DNA of 64,000 bases from Streptomyces luteolus (GTDB lineage: Bacteria; Actinomycetota; Actinomycetes; Streptomycetales; Streptomycetaceae): contig NZ_JASCIS010000042.1 of assembly GCF_029968015.1 (NCBI RefSeq), positions 1 through 64,000 on the forward strand, given 5' to 3'. Shown here one piece after another: positions 1-7,652 of this stretch. The notes under the pieces are model-generated. The model saw only the letters and a list, made by a program, of their open reading frames with translations. It had not been told where the DNA came from and did no database searches. Within the stretch, counting starts at the first letter, position 1, and each line of letters starts with the position of its first letter. The translations under genes were made by a program, and so were the position numbers.

Positions 1-68
1 GGGGGGGCGGCGGCGCGCGGCCCCCCCCCCCCCCCCCCCCGCCCGCCGCCGCCAGCCGCCGCGCGCCC
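1..68. other. Low-complexity G/C edge
   Basis: The first 68 bases are almost pure G and C and include 20 consecutive C at 21-40, followed by GCC/GCCGCC repeats up to the stop codon of the cobU-type gene. No gene or signal is visible. A homopolymer of this length is unusual even at this GC content and may mark a contig edge or a poorly resolved region. Confidence 0.6.
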
Positions 69-1265
69 TCAGCCGCGCAGCGTCACCGCCTGGCCCGCCA
101 CCACCAGGAGTACGCACTCGCACTCCGCCGCGAACGCCGCGTTCAGACGGCCGAGTTCGTCGCGGAAGCGGCGGCCCGCCGCGGTCGCGGGCACCACGCC
201 GGAGCCGACCTCGTTGGAGACCGCGACCACCGTCCTGCGCGTCGCCCGCACCGCCTCCGCCAGCTGCGCCACCCGCTCCCGCAGGGCCCGCTCGCCGCCC
301 GCCGCCCACTTGTCGTCGTCCCACGCGCCGACCCGGTCCATCGCGTCGGTCAGCCACAGCGACAGGCAGTCGACGAGCAGCGGCGGCCCGTCCGCGTCGA
401 GCAGCGGCACCAGCTCGCAGGTCTCCTCCGTACGCCAGCTGCCCGGCCGGCGCTCCCGGTGCAGGCCGACCCGCGCCGCCCACTCCGCATCGCCCTCGCG
501 GCTCCCGCCGGTCGCGACGTACACCACCTCGGGGAAGGACTCCAGGCGCCGCTCCGCCTCGACGGACTTGCCGGAACGCGCCCCGCCGAGCACGAGCGTG
601 CGCCGCGGCAGGTCCGGTACGGCGTGGAACTCGCCGACCACCACCGTCGTGCCGTCCGGCACGGCCCGCGCCCCGGCCGCGGCGAGCCGGCGGCGCAGCT
701 CGGCGCCGGGCGGCACGTCGTGGTCGAGGTGCACCGCGAGCACATCCGTCGTGGCGGTCACCGCACCGGCCGCGCGCAGCCGCGCCAGCGCGTCGGGCCG
801 CCCGACGACATCGCCCAGGACCATGTCGTACGGCGCCGGATGGTTCAGGCCCGCGGGCGCGCAGCCCGGCGGCAGGTAGAGCAGCCGCTCCCCACCGGGC
901 CCCGTCACCTCGTACCCGGTGCCCGGAGCGTCCATCGCGAGCGCCCGCACCCGGTGCCCGTCGAGCAGCGCCAGCTCGCGTCCCTCCGGCACCCGCCCCG
1001 CGGTGGGCAGTCCCGCCGGGTGTTCGAGCGCCGGGCCCTCCTGGGGGTGCGAGAGCAGCACCTGGCGTACGCCGCTGAGCGAGCGGCCCGCGCGGGCGGC
1101 CGCGAACGCCGCTCCCGGCGTGAGGTCGAGCAGCAGCACGCCGTCCACGAGGAGCGCGGTCGCGGCGCGCACATCGTCGCCGAGGGCGCTCGCGCAGGCG
1201 GCGCAGGGGCAGTCGGGGCGGGGCAGCCCGTCGGGGGCGCCGGTGCCGAGCAGTGTCAGTTCCAC
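69..1265 (-). CDS. cobU: MBL-fold domain fused to CobU cobinamide kinase/guanylyltransferase
   Basis: This 398-residue protein has two parts. Residues about 1-210 resemble a metallo-beta-lactamase-type fold, with an early Cys-rich loop (CPCAAC, about 19-24) and an HLDHD motif near 180. The position where HxHxDH is expected reads SHPQEG, so the metal site looks degraded. Residues about 222-398 are CobU/CobP: P-loop GGARSGKS (227-234), a His in LHRERRP (about 269) suited to carry GMP, and LVDCLSLWL. CobU phosphorylates adenosylcobinamide and then transfers GMP to it, in late cobalamin nucleotide-loop assembly. The start is GTG with AGGA upstream. It is divergent from the next gene. The CobU call is firm, while the role of the N-terminal domain is inferred to be cobamide-related. 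Confidence 0.88.
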   Translation of the reverse strand: MELTLLGTGAPDGLPRPDCPCAACASALGDDVRAATALLVDGVLLLDLTPGAAFAAARAGRSLSGVRQVLLSHPQEGPALEHPAGLPTAGRVPEGRELALLDGHRVRALAMDAPGTGYEVTGPGGERLLYLPPGCAPAGLNHPAPYDMVLGDVVGRPDALARLRAAGAVTATTDVLAVHLDHDVPPGAELRRRLAAAGARAVPDGTTVVVGEFHAVPDLPRRTLVLGGARSGKSVEAERRLESFPEVVYVATGGSREGDAEWAARVGLHRERRPGSWRTEETCELVPLLDADGPPLLVDCLSLWLTDAMDRVGAWDDDKWAAGGERALRERVAQLAEAVRATRRTVVAVSNEVGSGVVPATAAGRRFRDELGRLNAAFAAECECVLLVVAGQAVTLRG

Positions 1266-1357
1266 GGGGACGATCCTGCCGCGTTCGAGACGGTCTTGCG
1301 CGCCCGGATAGGCTGCAGCCAGCAGTCGGATCTTGGACCAGCACCTGGGAGGCTGAC

Positions 1358-1579
1358 ATGGCGGCGTGGACGTGGCGGTTCGAGACGTCCGACGGTACCG
1401 AGGTGGAACCGTCGGTCCAGCCCGAGGAGTTCACGACGCAGGGCGACGCGGAGTCCTGGATCGGCGAGGTCTGGAAGGACCTCGCGGACGGCGGCACCGA
1501 CCAGGTGCGGCTCTTCGAGGACAGCACGGAGATCTACGGGCCGATGAGCCTGCACGCGGAGGAAGCGGCGCAGGAGTAG
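1358..1579 (+). CDS. Small conserved hypothetical protein, 73 aa
   Basis: A 73-residue acidic soluble protein beginning MAAWTWRFETSDG. It has no signal peptide, membrane segment or cysteine. The ATG at 1358 is preceded by GGGAGG six bases upstream, a strong Shine-Dalgarno sequence; the longer open frame starting upstream lacks one. The composition (Trp- and Glu-rich, about one-fifth acidic) suggests a compact cytoplasmic protein. I do not recognise a family beyond a general resemblance to small conserved Streptomyces proteins. It is divergent from the cobU fusion and may share its promoter interval. Confidence 0.75.
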   Translation: MAAWTWRFETSDGTEVEPSVQPEEFTTQGDAESWIGEVWKDLADGGTDQVRLFEDSTEIYGPMSLHAEEAAQE

Positions 1580-1619
1580 GCCCGGACCGGGCGCTGACCG
1601 TCTGCCCGCGCGGGGGCGG

Positions 1620-2216
1620 TCAGCGCAGATCCTTGCTGCGCACGTAGCGCAGCCCGCAGTGGTCGTCGTCGTACGGCTCGCCCTCGCCCGATATCAGGCT
1701 GAGGGGCAGCTGCATCGGGAGCCAGGTCAGGCCAAGCAGCCAGCGCCGGACGGTCTGCCAGAAGCGCGGCCGTCCGCAGTCCTCGGAGCGCACCACGCGC
1801 GTGGTGAAGAGAAACTTGCCCACGCTCGCTCGGAAGATCAGCGCCCCGAACACGTGGTGCACGAAGGAGATCCCGAGGACGAGCCCCACCAGGTACCCCC
1901 AGAAGGTCCCGACGCTCTCGCCCTCGGTCAGCAGCTCCGCGAGCTTGAGACCGCCGAAGAGCGCGATCAAGCCGTCGACCAGGGCAGCGAACAACCGCCG
2001 GAAGTCCCCGACCTCCTCCGGCACGGACGGCACGGACGGCACGGACCGCGCGGGCGGCTGCTGATACGGCGGCGGGTGTTGCGCGTACGGGGAGGGCTGC
2101 TGCGGGTACGCGTACGGCTGCTGCTGCTGCTGCTGCTGTTGCTGCGGTGGTGGCTGGTACGGCTGCTGGTTCGGTTGCTGATACGGATTCGGCTGCTGGT
2201 TGATCACGCACGCCAT
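1620..2216 (-). CDS. RDD-family membrane protein with polyQ N-terminus
   Basis: A 198-residue protein. The first about 60 residues are dominated by Gln, Pro and Tyr, with a run of nine Gln encoded by CTG/TTG-complement triplets. They precede an RDD-type membrane domain with the FRRLFAALVDGLIALFGG segment carrying the family Arg/Asp positions, and at least two further hydrophobic helices. RDD proteins are small integral membrane proteins, some of them ion antiporters; no specific substrate is indicated. The ATG at 2216 follows a GGGGTGGGG stretch that can act as ribosome-binding site. A longer frame starting at 2258 lacks support. The polyQ/Pro-Tyr tail is typical of actinobacterial RDD proteins and probably disordered. 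Confidence 0.8.
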   Translation of the reverse strand: MACVINQQPNPYQQPNQQPYQPPPQQQQQQQQQPYAYPQQPSPYAQHPPPYQQPPARSVPSVPSVPEEVGDFRRLFAALVDGLIALFGGLKLAELLTEGESVGTFWGYLVGLVLGISFVHHVFGALIFRASVGKFLFTTRVVRSEDCGRPRFWQTVRRWLLGLTWLPMQLPLSLISGEGEPYDDDHCGLRYVRSKDLR

Positions 2217-2240
2217 CCTGCCCCACCCCACTGACACACG

Positions 2241-2273
2241 AACTCCCCTACTGCTCACGGCAGAAGGGGAGTT
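2241..2273 (-). terminator. Hairpin terminator downstream of the methyltransferase gene
   Basis: AACTCCCCT at 2241-2249 pairs with AGGGGAGTT at 2265-2273, with an inner CTGC/GCAG stem. It lies between the methyltransferase stop and the upstream region of the RDD gene, both on the minus strand, so it would end the DUF3043-methyltransferase transcript. No T-run follows, as is common in this GC range. Confidence 0.6.
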
Positions 2274-2304
2274 GGGCGTTCCGGAAAGACGGGTTCGCGG
2301 GCGT

Positions 2305-3096
2305 TCAGCCCCGAACCCCGCACAGATGCGTCAGGGCCGCCACCGACCGGTACGGATCCGTACGTCCAGCGCGTTCCTCCGCCGCGAGCAGCGCCGCGAG
2401 TTCCGCTTCCGGCGGCAGCTCGGCGTCGTCGGGGGCCGTGTCCGTGAAGACCCGTACGCCGTACCAGGCGTGCAGCGGAGCGCCGATGCCCGCGAGCGTC
2501 GACGTCAGGGCGGCACGGCGGTCCGCGCGCACTTCGAGGCCGATCCGGTTGGTGTACACGGTGGTGTCGAACGCGGTGAGCGCCGCCGGCCAGTCGCCGG
2601 ACAGGCCGGGCCGCATCGCGAGCGCGTCCGCGTTCCGCACGAGCAGCGAGAGCAGCCCGCCCGGGGCCAGCATCCGGGCCAGACCGGCGAGCATCCCGTC
2701 CGGCTCGTCCACGTACATCAGGACGCCGTGGCAGAGCACCACGTCGAAGGAGCCGGGCAGGAAGTGCACCCCGGTGTCACGGCCGTCGCCCTCGATCAGG
2801 CGGACCCGCGCGCGGATGCCCTCCGGCTCACCGGCGAGCGCCGCGCGGGCGGCGGCCAGCATCCGGGCGTCCGACTCGATGCCGGTGACCCGGTGCCCGG
2901 TACGGGCGAGCCGCAGCGCCTGCGTGCCCTGGCCCAGGCCGACGTCGAGGACGCGCAGCCGCTGCCCGACGGGAAAGCGGGCAGCGATCTGCTCGTCGAG
3001 CTGGCGCGCGACCAGCTCCTGTCGTACGACGTTCCGCAGCCCGCCGAGGCCCTTCAGCCAGCCGGCCGCGCCCCCCTCGAAACCGAGTCCGCTCAG
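2305..3096 (-). CDS. Class I SAM-dependent methyltransferase (CTG start proposed)
   Basis: The frame encodes a Rossmann-type methyltransferase. Motif I reads VLDVGLGQG, followed by GIESD; later come the GDGRDTG and FDVVLCHGVLMYVDEP segments and the APGGLLSLLVRN strand of a UbiE/MenG-like fold. An ATG start at 2862 would remove motif I, so the true start must be upstream. There is no ATG, GTG or TTG in frame before the stop at about 3123. The best choice is CTG at 3096, overlapping the stop codon of the upstream gene as CTGA and preceded by GGAG. This gives 263 residues and tight translational coupling to the DUF3043 gene. The substrate is unknown. Confidence 0.8.
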   Translation of the reverse strand: MSGLGFEGGAAGWLKGLGGLRNVVRQELVARQLDEQIAARFPVGQRLRVLDVGLGQGTQALRLARTGHRVTGIESDARMLAAARAALAGEPEGIRARVRLIEGDGRDTGVHFLPGSFDVVLCHGVLMYVDEPDGMLAGLARMLAPGGLLSLLVRNADALAMRPGLSGDWPAALTAFDTTVYTNRIGLEVRADRRAALTSTLAGIGAPLHAWYGVRVFTDTAPDDAELPPEAELAALLAAEERAGRTDPYRSVAALTHLCGVRG

Positions 3097-3689
3097 GGCC
3101 GCTCTCCGCGCTTGACCTGCGGCTTAGGCAGACGCAGTCGGCGCATCTGGAGCGTGCGCATCAGGGCGTACGCGACGGCGCCGCGCTTCGGCTCGTCCGG
3201 GAAGCGCTCGCGGATCTGCTTCTTCAGGCGGATCGCTGTGAAGATCGAGTCGACGACGATCAGCAGGATCACGACCAGCCAGAGCAGCAGCGCGATGTTC
3301 TGCAGCTGCGGATTCCGCAGCATGCTCAGGACGAGGATGATCACCGCCATCGGCAGGAAGTACTCGGCGATGCAGAACCGCGAGTCGACGAAGTCGCGCG
3401 CGAACTTGCGCACCTTGCCCTTGTCGCGCGCCGGCAGATAGCGCTCGTCGCCACTGGCGAGCGCCTCGCGCTGGCGCGCCATGTCCGCACGGCGGGCCTC
3501 GCGCTGCCGCTTCGCCGCCTCCTTGCGGTTCGTCGGCGTACTCGCCACGCTGCGGCGCTGCGACTGGGCCTGGCTGCGCTTGGGGGTGGGGCGACCCTTG
3601 GGTGCCTGCGGGTCGCGGGGCTGCGTGGAGTCGGCTACCGGCGCCTTGGCGCTCGGGGCCTTCTCATCCTTGGAACGGCTACGGAACAC
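3093..3689 (-). CDS. DUF3043 membrane protein
   Basis: A 198-residue actinobacterial DUF3043 protein. A long basic, Ala/Arg/Gln-rich cytoplasmic segment (about 1-95) is followed by the conserved RDFVDSRFCIAEYFLPMAVIILVLSM block, two membrane helices (about 115-132 and 140-160) and a basic tail. GTG at 3689 is chosen because TACCCT, a -10-like hexamer, lies 8 nt upstream, which suits a leaderless transcript; the open frame continues upstream without a better start. It overlaps the following methyltransferase by four bases. The function of the family is not known. Confidence 0.85.
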   Translation of the reverse strand: MFRSRSKDEKAPSAKAPVADSTQPRDPQAPKGRPTPKRSQAQSQRRSVASTPTNRKEAAKRQREARRADMARQREALASGDERYLPARDKGKVRKFARDFVDSRFCIAEYFLPMAVIILVLSMLRNPQLQNIALLLWLVVILLIVVDSIFTAIRLKKQIRERFPDEPKRGAVAYALMRTLQMRRLRLPKPQVKRGERP

Positions 3690-4001
3690 AAAACCCAAGG
3701 GTACGGGGTAGCCGGTGCGGACCACAGCCCGGTCGGGAACGATCCGGCAACGGCGGACGTCCTGAAAGACAACGGCAACGGGATGGAACGGGACCTTCCA
3801 GAACTTTGCCGCACTGATCATCTCGTCCGGGATCGTCTACTCCCTACGCCGGAGCGGCGGCCTCGTCACTCGTCCTTGGGGAGGAGTCGATCGGCGCTCG
3901 AACAGTGCGGTAATGGAGGAAGGGCCCGTAGGCTGGGTTCTGTCGCAGTGCTGGAGCTGGAACGGCCGGTCGGATCTGTCAGAAGGGGGCGCGCGAAGCC
4001 C
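3690..4001. promoter_or_regulatory. Divergent promoter region of DUF3043 and pspA
   Basis: This 312-bp gap has no convincing gene. On the plus strand TAGGCT (about 3928-3933) is a plausible -10 for pspA, with a leader of about 65 nt ending in GAAGGGGG ahead of the ATG. On the minus strand TACCCT lies 8 nt before the DUF3043 GTG. I found no clear palindromic operator for a stress regulator. Confidence 0.45.
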
Positions 4002-4799
4002 ATGAGCGGTGTCATGAAGCGTATGGGGATGATCTTCCGCGCGAAGGCGAACAAGGCCCTTGACCGGGCCGAGGACCCGCGCGAGACCCTCGATTACTCG
4101 TACCAGAAGCAGCTGGAGCTGCTGCAGAAGGTGCGCCGCGGCGTCGCGGACGTGGCGACGTCCCGCAAGCGCCTCGAGCTGCAGCTGAACCAGCTCCAGT
4201 CGCAGTCGTCCAAGCTGGAGGACCAGGGCCGCAAGGCGCTCGCGCTCGGCCGTGAGGATCTGGCGCGCGAGGCGCTGTCCCGCCGCGCCGCCCTCCAGCA
4301 GCAGGTCACGGACCTGGAGACACAGCACCAGACCCTGCAGGGCGAGGAGGAGAAGCTCACGCTCGCCGCCCAGCGCCTGCAGGCCAAGGTCGACGCCTTC
4401 CGTACGAAGAAGGAGACGATCAAGGCGACGTACACGGCGGCCCAGGCCCAGACCCGGATCGGGGAGGCCTTCTCCGGCATCTCCGAGGAGATGGGCGACG
4501 TCGGCATGGCGATCCAGCGGGCCGAGGACAAGACGGCCCAGCTGCAGGCCCGCGCCGGCGCCATCGACGAGCTGCTCGCCTCCGGCGCCCTCGACGACCA
4601 GTCCGGCTCGACGAAGGACGACATCCAGGCCGAGCTCGACCGCCTCTCCGGCGGCACCGACGTGGAGCTGGAGCTGCAGCGCATGAAGGCCGAGCTGGCC
4701 GGGGGCACCGGCCCCTCCCAGCAGGCCATCGAGGGCGGCGGCGACGACCAGGCGCAGGCCCGGCCGCAGCAGGACACGCCCCGCTTCGACAAGCAGTAG
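4002..4799 (+). CDS. pspA: PspA/IM30 family membrane-protecting protein
   Basis: A 265-residue PspA/Vipp1 homologue. It starts with an amphipathic helix (MSGVMKRMGMIFRAKANKALDRAEDP), followed by the conserved YQKQLELLQKVRRGVADVATSRKRLE segment and continuous coiled coil to about residue 200, then a Gly/Gln/Asp-rich tail. Such proteins bind damaged or stored-curvature-stressed inner membrane, oligomerise and limit proton leakage. The ATG at 4002 is preceded by AGAAGGGGG at a somewhat long spacing; longer upstream frames lack homology. The partner PspAA gene follows 45 bp later, so they are likely co-transcribed. A two-component system and an RND transporter lie downstream. Confidence 0.92.
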   Translation: MSGVMKRMGMIFRAKANKALDRAEDPRETLDYSYQKQLELLQKVRRGVADVATSRKRLELQLNQLQSQSSKLEDQGRKALALGREDLAREALSRRAALQQQVTDLETQHQTLQGEEEKLTLAAQRLQAKVDAFRTKKETIKATYTAAQAQTRIGEAFSGISEEMGDVGMAIQRAEDKTAQLQARAGAIDELLASGALDDQSGSTKDDIQAELDRLSGGTDVELELQRMKAELAGGTGPSQQAIEGGGDDQAQARPQQDTPRFDKQ

Positions 4800-4844
4800 G
4801 CAGCACCAGGCCGCGTACGGAACCCTGACTCTGAGGAGAGCGTC

Positions 4845-5123
4845 ATGATCGTACGGATCATGGGGGAGGGGCAGGTGGAGCTGGCGGACAGCCACTTCGC
4901 CGAACTGAACAAGCTGGACGACGAGTTGCTCGCGGAGATGGAGCGCGGCGACAGTCCCGGCTTCCGCACCACCCTGCACGCGCTCCTGGACAAGGTCCGC
5001 GAGCTCGGGACCCCACTGCCCGACGACGCCCTGGAACCCTCCGAACTGATCCTTCCGGCGCCGGACGCGACGCTGGAAGAGGTCAGGGAGATGCTCAGCG
5101 ACGACGGCCTGATCCCGGGCTGA
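4845..5123 (+). CDS. PspA-associated protein PspAA
   Basis: A 92-residue protein beginning MIVRIMGEGQVELADSHFAELNKLDDELL. This is the characteristic PspAA fold found next to pspA in actinobacteria, and it is presumed to modulate or recruit PspA. It is acidic, with no membrane segment. The start is ATG with GAGGAGAG just upstream. It lies 45 bp behind pspA on the same strand and so probably in one operon. Its last two codons and stop form the first, degenerate unit of the tandem repeat array that follows. Confidence 0.85.
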   Translation: MIVRIMGEGQVELADSHFAELNKLDDELLAEMERGDSPGFRTTLHALLDKVRELGTPLPDDALEPSELILPAPDATLEEVREMLSDDGLIPG

Positions 5124-5482
5124 GGCCCGGTCTCCTGCGGTCTGGTCTCGGGCTGGCGCCCGGCCCCTTGCGGTCTGGTCTCGGGCTGGCGCCCGGCCCC
5201 TTGCGGTCTGGTCTCGGGCTGGCGCCCGGCCCCTTGCGGTCTGGTTCCGGGCTGGCGCCCGGTTCCCCTGTGGTGTGGTCTCGGGCTGGCGCCCGGTTCC
5301 CCTGTGGTGTGGTCTCGGGCTGGCGCCCGGTTCCCCTGTGGTCTGGTCTCGGGCTGGCGCCCGGTTCCCCTGTGGTGTGGTCCCGGGCTGGCGCCCGGCC
5401 CCCCGCGGTCTGGTCTCGGGCTGGCGCCCGGTCCCCCTGCGCGGTCTCGGGCTGGCGCCCGGCCCCCCTGCGGTCTGATTCC
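5117..5482 (+). repeat. Tandem array of eleven 31-34-bp hairpin repeats
   Basis: Eleven head-to-tail units start at 5117, 5150, 5183, 5216, 5249, 5283, 5317, 5351, 5385, 5418 and 5449. The core is GGGCTGGCGCCCGG, in which CGGGC and GCCCG form a 5-6-bp stem around TGGC. The second half varies between CCCCTTGCGGTCTGGTCTC-like and TTCCCCTGTGGTGTGGTCTC-like forms. The first unit overlaps the pspAA stop codon and is divergent (GGGCTGAGGCCCGG). There are no unique spacers, so it is not a CRISPR array. The open frames across it are by-products of the periodicity. It may act as a transcript 3' end or insulator between pspAA and the kinase gene. Confidence 0.9.
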
Positions 5483-5507
5483 AGCCCGCCCGCCGTCGTG
5501 GCTGGTC

Positions 5508-5540
5508 GCGCAGTTCCCCGCGCCCCTGTCGGGGCGCGAC
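5508..5540 (+). repeat. Dispersed GCGCAGTTCCCCGCGCCCC element with hairpin
   Basis: The 19-bp element occupies 5508-5526. Its CGCGCCCC end pairs with GGGGCGCG just downstream (loop TGTC), giving a compact terminator-like hairpin immediately before the promoter of the histidine kinase gene. The same 19-mer recurs eight more times in this window, always between genes. Confidence 0.85.
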
Positions 5541-5559
5541 ACCGGTACCGTTGCCCGAC

Positions 5560-6807
5560 GTGAGCACCCTCGTACGCGCCAGGGACTGGCAGAAGGCCCA
5601 CCCGCTGGCCTTCGACGCCGGCCTCGCCCTGGCCGTACTCGCCTGCATGCTGCTCGGATCGTTCGTGGAACCGCACGGTCCGCGCGGGCCGTACTTCGGG
5701 CGGAGCCCCGACGGGCCGAGCATCACCCTGATGCTCGCCGGCTCCGTCGCGCTGATCTTCCGGCGCCGCAGCCCGTGGCTTGTGCTCGCCGCCACGGTCG
5801 CCGTGTCCCTCGTCGAGGTGATCACCGGGGAGCCGCGGGCGCCCGTCGCGATGTGTGCCGTGATCGCCCTGTTCACCGTCGCCGCACGCACCGACCGGCC
5901 CACCACCTGGCGGGTCGGCCTGCTCACCATGACCCTGCTCACCGGCACCGCGATGCTCACCGGTCCGTTGCCCTGGTACGCGCAGGAAAACCTCGGCGTC
6001 TTCGCCTGGACCGGCATGGCCGCGGCCGCCGGGGACGCCGTGCGCAGCCGCCGGGCCTTCGTCGACGCCATCCGCGAGCGGGCCGAACGCGCCGAGCGGA
6101 CCCGCGAGGAGGAGGCTCGCCGCCGGGTCGCCGAGGAGCGGCTGCGGATCGCCCGCGACCTGCACGACGTGGTCGCCCACCACATCGCCCTCGTCAACGT
6201 CCAGGCGGGCGTCGCCGCGCACGTCATGGACAAGCGGCCCGACCAGGCCAAGGAAGCGCTCGGGCACGTACGCGAGGCCAGCCGCTCCGCGCTCGACGAA
6301 CTCCGCGCCACCGTGGGCCTGTTGCGGCAGACCGGCGACCCCGAGGCGCCCACCGAACCGGCGCCGGGCCTCGCCCGGCTCGGCGACCTCGTCGACGGCT
6401 TCCGGAACGCCGGGATCCCCGTCGAAGTGGCCTGCGCCGACGAGCACACCCCGCTGCCCGCCGCCGTGGACCTGGCCGCGTACCGCGTCATCCAGGAAGC
6501 CCTGACCAACGTGCACAAGCACGCGGGCGCCGACGCCAAGGCCGAGCTGAGCGTCATCCGGGTCGGCGGCAACGTGGAGATCACCGTCATCGACGACGGG
6601 CCCGGCGCGGACGAGCCCGCCGAGAGGAGCGGCGGCCACGGGCTGCTCGGCATGCGCGAACGCGTCTCCGCACTCGGCGGCGCCCTCACGGCAGGACCCC
6701 GCTACGGCGGCGGCTTCCGCGTCCATGCGATCCTGCCCGTTGCCGACCGCGCGGCCACCGACCGCCCGGCCACCGACCGCCCGGCCACCACGGGGGAGAC
6801 CGCATGA
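5560..6807 (+). CDS. NarL-type sensor histidine kinase
   Basis: A 415-residue kinase of the HisKA_3/DesK type. The N-terminal half has about five membrane helices (residues about 18-160), a short linker coiled coil, then the phosphoacceptor segment RIARDLHDVVAHHIALVNVQAG with the catalytic His. The ATPase domain contains IQEALTNVHKHAG (N box) and VIDDGPGADE (G box). The stop overlaps the regulator start as ATGA, so they form one translationally coupled pair. GTG at 5560 is preferred over TTG at 5551 because TACCGT sits 8 nt upstream, in the pattern of a leaderless transcript. The signal is unknown; proximity to PspA and an RND pump suggests an envelope or drug cue. Confidence 0.88.
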   Translation: MSTLVRARDWQKAHPLAFDAGLALAVLACMLLGSFVEPHGPRGPYFGRSPDGPSITLMLAGSVALIFRRRSPWLVLAATVAVSLVEVITGEPRAPVAMCAVIALFTVAARTDRPTTWRVGLLTMTLLTGTAMLTGPLPWYAQENLGVFAWTGMAAAAGDAVRSRRAFVDAIRERAERAERTREEEARRRVAEERLRIARDLHDVVAHHIALVNVQAGVAAHVMDKRPDQAKEALGHVREASRSALDELRATVGLLRQTGDPEAPTEPAPGLARLGDLVDGFRNAGIPVEVACADEHTPLPAAVDLAAYRVIQEALTNVHKHAGADAKAELSVIRVGGNVEITVIDDGPGADEPAERSGGHGLLGMRERVSALGGALTAGPRYGGGFRVHAILPVADRAATDRPATDRPATTGETA

Positions 6808-7496
6808 CCACCATCAGGGTGCTGCTCGCCGACGACCAGGCCCTGTTGCGCAGCGCCTTCAAGGTCCTCGTCGACTCCGAGCCGGACATGCGGGTCGTCG
6901 GCGAGGCCTCCGACGGCGCCGAGGCCGTCGCACTCGCCCGCTCCGAACGGGCCGACGTCGTCCTCATGGACATCCGCATGCCCGGTACGGACGGCCTCGC
7001 CGCGACCCGCAGGATCAGCGCCGACCCGGATCTCGCCGGGGTCCGCGTCGTCATGCTGACCACCTTCGAGGTCGACGAGTACGTGGTGCAGTCGCTGCGC
7101 GCCGGTGCCTCAGGCTTCCTCGGCAAGGGCTCCGAGCCCGACGAGCTGCTCAACGCCATCCGCGTCGCCGCCGCCGGTGAGGCGCTGCTCTCGCCCGCCG
7201 CGACCAAGGGCCTGATCGCCAAGTTCCTCGCCCAGGGCGGCGGTTCGGACGACGGCGACGGGACGGGCGGGGCCCACGCGGAACGCCTGCGGGCCCTCAC
7301 CGGGCGCGAGCGCGAGGTCCTCGTGCAGGTCGCGGGCGGCCTCTCCAACGACGAGATCGCCGAGCGCCTGACCGTCAGCCCGCTCACCGTGAAGACCCAT
7401 GTGAACCGCGCCATGGCCAAGCTGGGCGCCCGCGACCGGGCGCAACTCGTCGTCATCGCGTACGAATCGGGGCTGGTACGTCCGAGGGTGGACTGA
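6804..7496 (+). CDS. LuxR/NarL-family response regulator
   Basis: A 230-residue regulator. The receiver domain has the DD pair (LLADDQ), phosphoacceptor Asp in VVLMDIRMPG, Thr in MLTTFE and Lys in LGKGSEP. A Gly/Asp linker leads to a LuxR helix-turn-helix (LTGREREVLVQVAGGLSNDEIAERLTVSPLTVKTHVNRAMAKLG in outline). The ATG at 6804 overlaps the kinase stop by four bases. All key receiver residues are present. The likely target is its own operon or the RND transporter gene 156 bp downstream, which is preceded by a perfect palindrome. Confidence 0.92.
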   Translation: MTTIRVLLADDQALLRSAFKVLVDSEPDMRVVGEASDGAEAVALARSERADVVLMDIRMPGTDGLAATRRISADPDLAGVRVVMLTTFEVDEYVVQSLRAGASGFLGKGSEPDELLNAIRVAAAGEALLSPAATKGLIAKFLAQGGGSDDGDGTGGAHAERLRALTGREREVLVQVAGGLSNDEIAERLTVSPLTVKTHVNRAMAKLGARDRAQLVVIAYESGLVRPRVD

Positions 7497-7510
7497 GCCC
7501 CGAAGGGTCG

Positions 7511-7526
7511 TACTGCGCTCGCAGTA
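7511..7526. promoter_or_regulatory. Palindrome TACTGCG-CT-CGCAGTA upstream of the RND gene
   Basis: Two perfect 7-bp arms (7511-7517 and 7520-7526) flank CT. The site is 15 bp after the response-regulator stop and about 126 bp before the transporter start. It has the dimensions of a dimeric NarL/TetR-type operator. A small RNA hairpin is the alternative reading. No regulator has been assigned. Confidence 0.4.
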
Positions 7527-7652
7527 TGCGCCGGATAAGGAAGGGGACCTGGGAGCGAGGAATACCGCTCCCGGCATGACCGAGGGTTGAAGGGTCGGGC
7601 GCAGGCTGCGCCCTCTCCTGCCGCGCAAGCCACAGAAGAGAGACCCTCACCC

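Noticed and set aside
5117..5482. Repeat array as a CRISPR locus
   Set aside because: Units are contiguous with no unique spacers, and no cas gene is nearby.
3837..6689. 950-codon minus-strand frame opposite pspA and the kinase
   Set aside because: It runs antisense to two genes with clear families and through the repeat array; the length reflects GC codon bias and repeat periodicity.
5304..6803. Upstream and alternate-frame coding across the repeat array into the kinase region
   Set aside because: The amino-acid pattern is simply the translated repeat followed by the wrong frame of the kinase gene.
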